A stretch of 5,483 nt of DNA, taken from positions 1 through 5,483 of the forward strand of contig JAUWLY010000210.1 in assembly GCA_030613445.1 (NCBI GenBank). The letters are read 5' to 3'. Under the pieces are notes generated by a model. That model ran no database searches. It was not told where the DNA came from and worked only from the letters and a program-made list of their open reading frames with translations. Positions 5,260-5,483 of this stretch are shown here, piece after piece (the first letter of the stretch is position 1; each line of letters opens with the position of its first letter). The position numbers were made by a program, and so were the translations under genes. The DNA is from Candidatus Stahliibacteriota bacterium (GTDB lineage: Bacteria; Hydrothermota; Tepidihabitantia; SM23-42).

Positions 5260-5480
5260 GGATTCGGTCGTGCACTCCCTTTGCCAATCCAGTCAGGAAC
5301 AGTAAGGCGAAGAACTCAGACCAGGCACCCTTATGACCAGCTCTTGCCTGCTTACCGCTGCTTCTTTCCAGACCTGACGGAGTTTGTAGGTGGAACCATC
5401 ATAAGACCCGATCCTCAACATTCTTCAACTCCTGGCTGTCACCCCTGAAAGTCTTGACTCAAATGGAGTCTTCGACCCCG
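5260..5480 (-). ncRNA. ffs: Signal recognition particle RNA, long form with terminal helix
   Basis: On the minus strand the universal domain IV signature lies at 5378-5357: GTCAGG, a GGAA tetraloop on a UCU/AGA stem, then AGCAGC, flanked by CCG/CGG. This is the Ffh-binding site. The flanks pair as helix 5: CUUAUGAU (5405-5398) with GUCAUAAG (5337-5330), GAUCGG (5413-5408) with CCUGGUC (5325-5319, one bulge), GAAGAA (5426-5421) with UUCUUC (5314-5309), and CAGGA (5434-5430) with UCCUG (5298-5294). The ends close with GGUCG/CGACC and ACUCC/GGAGU around a 3x3 loop (5477-5465 with 5278-5266). About 40 nt between the closing helix and helix 5 could form an Alu-like domain (possible hairpin ACUU-UCAG-GGGU at 5452-5441). 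At about 220 nt it is twice the 4.5S type. Exact ends are estimated, and the 5' end may lie beyond the window. The gene sits upstream of dnaX as scr does in Bacillus. Confidence 0.92.
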
Positions 5481-5483
5481 CAT

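Noticed and set aside
5215..5448. 77-residue open frame on the plus strand
   Set aside because: It lies antisense across the SRP RNA, whose domain IV motif and paired helices explain the sequence.

Overview
The window holds a large secreted enzyme gene on the plus strand, a repeat-filled intergenic stretch, and on the minus strand a conserved housekeeping cluster read from right to left: SRP RNA, dnaX, ybaB. The large protein ends in an FlgD-like, type IX-secretion-style C-terminal domain and belongs to the Porphyromonas-type peptidylarginine deiminase family, which suggests a diderm bacterium of the FCB superphylum or a related candidate phylum (WOR-3/Stahlbacteria-like is my guess). Moderate GC content and abundant heptamer repeats between genes fit an uncultured-lineage genome. 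The taxonomic statement is inference.

Layout. Bases 1-45 carry a short open frame that overlaps the next gene by 4 nt (ATGA); it is either the tail of an upstream gene or a displaced N-terminus. Bases 42-2657 encode an 871-residue deiminase with all catalytic residues and also the residues that in Porphyromonas PPAD hold the carboxylate of a C-terminal arginine. Bases 2658-3246 hold no gene: they contain two copies of a GNGTAGG heptamer block, a REP-like hairpin between them, two TCGACAAGCTC motifs, an inverted short heptamer block, and five TTGGNNN heptamers. Then come ybaB (3534-3247, minus) and dnaX (4978-3545, minus), 10 nt apart. The dnaX leader (4979-5259) holds a 17-unit NNNCCAA heptamer array, an inverted partner block and a 12-bp tandem duplication that creates two TATAAT boxes. 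Bases 5480 to about 5260 (minus) encode a long signal recognition particle RNA with a perfect domain IV motif and a closing terminal helix.

How the genes relate. SRP RNA, dnaX and ybaB lie in the order known from Firmicutes (scr-dnaX-yaaK-recR), but recR does not follow here; the cluster instead runs into repeats and a convergent gene. DnaX is the clamp-loader subunit of DNA polymerase III, YbaB a nucleoid-associated protein, and the SRP RNA the scaffold for Ffh in membrane targeting. The deiminase is functionally separate: an exported protein expected at the cell surface or outside, where it would convert arginine to citrulline.

The points most worth a second look are the PPAD-like substrate pocket outside Porphyromonas, the extra domains in that protein, the heptamer arrays flanking the dnaX operon, and the long SRP RNA in an apparently FCB-like genome.
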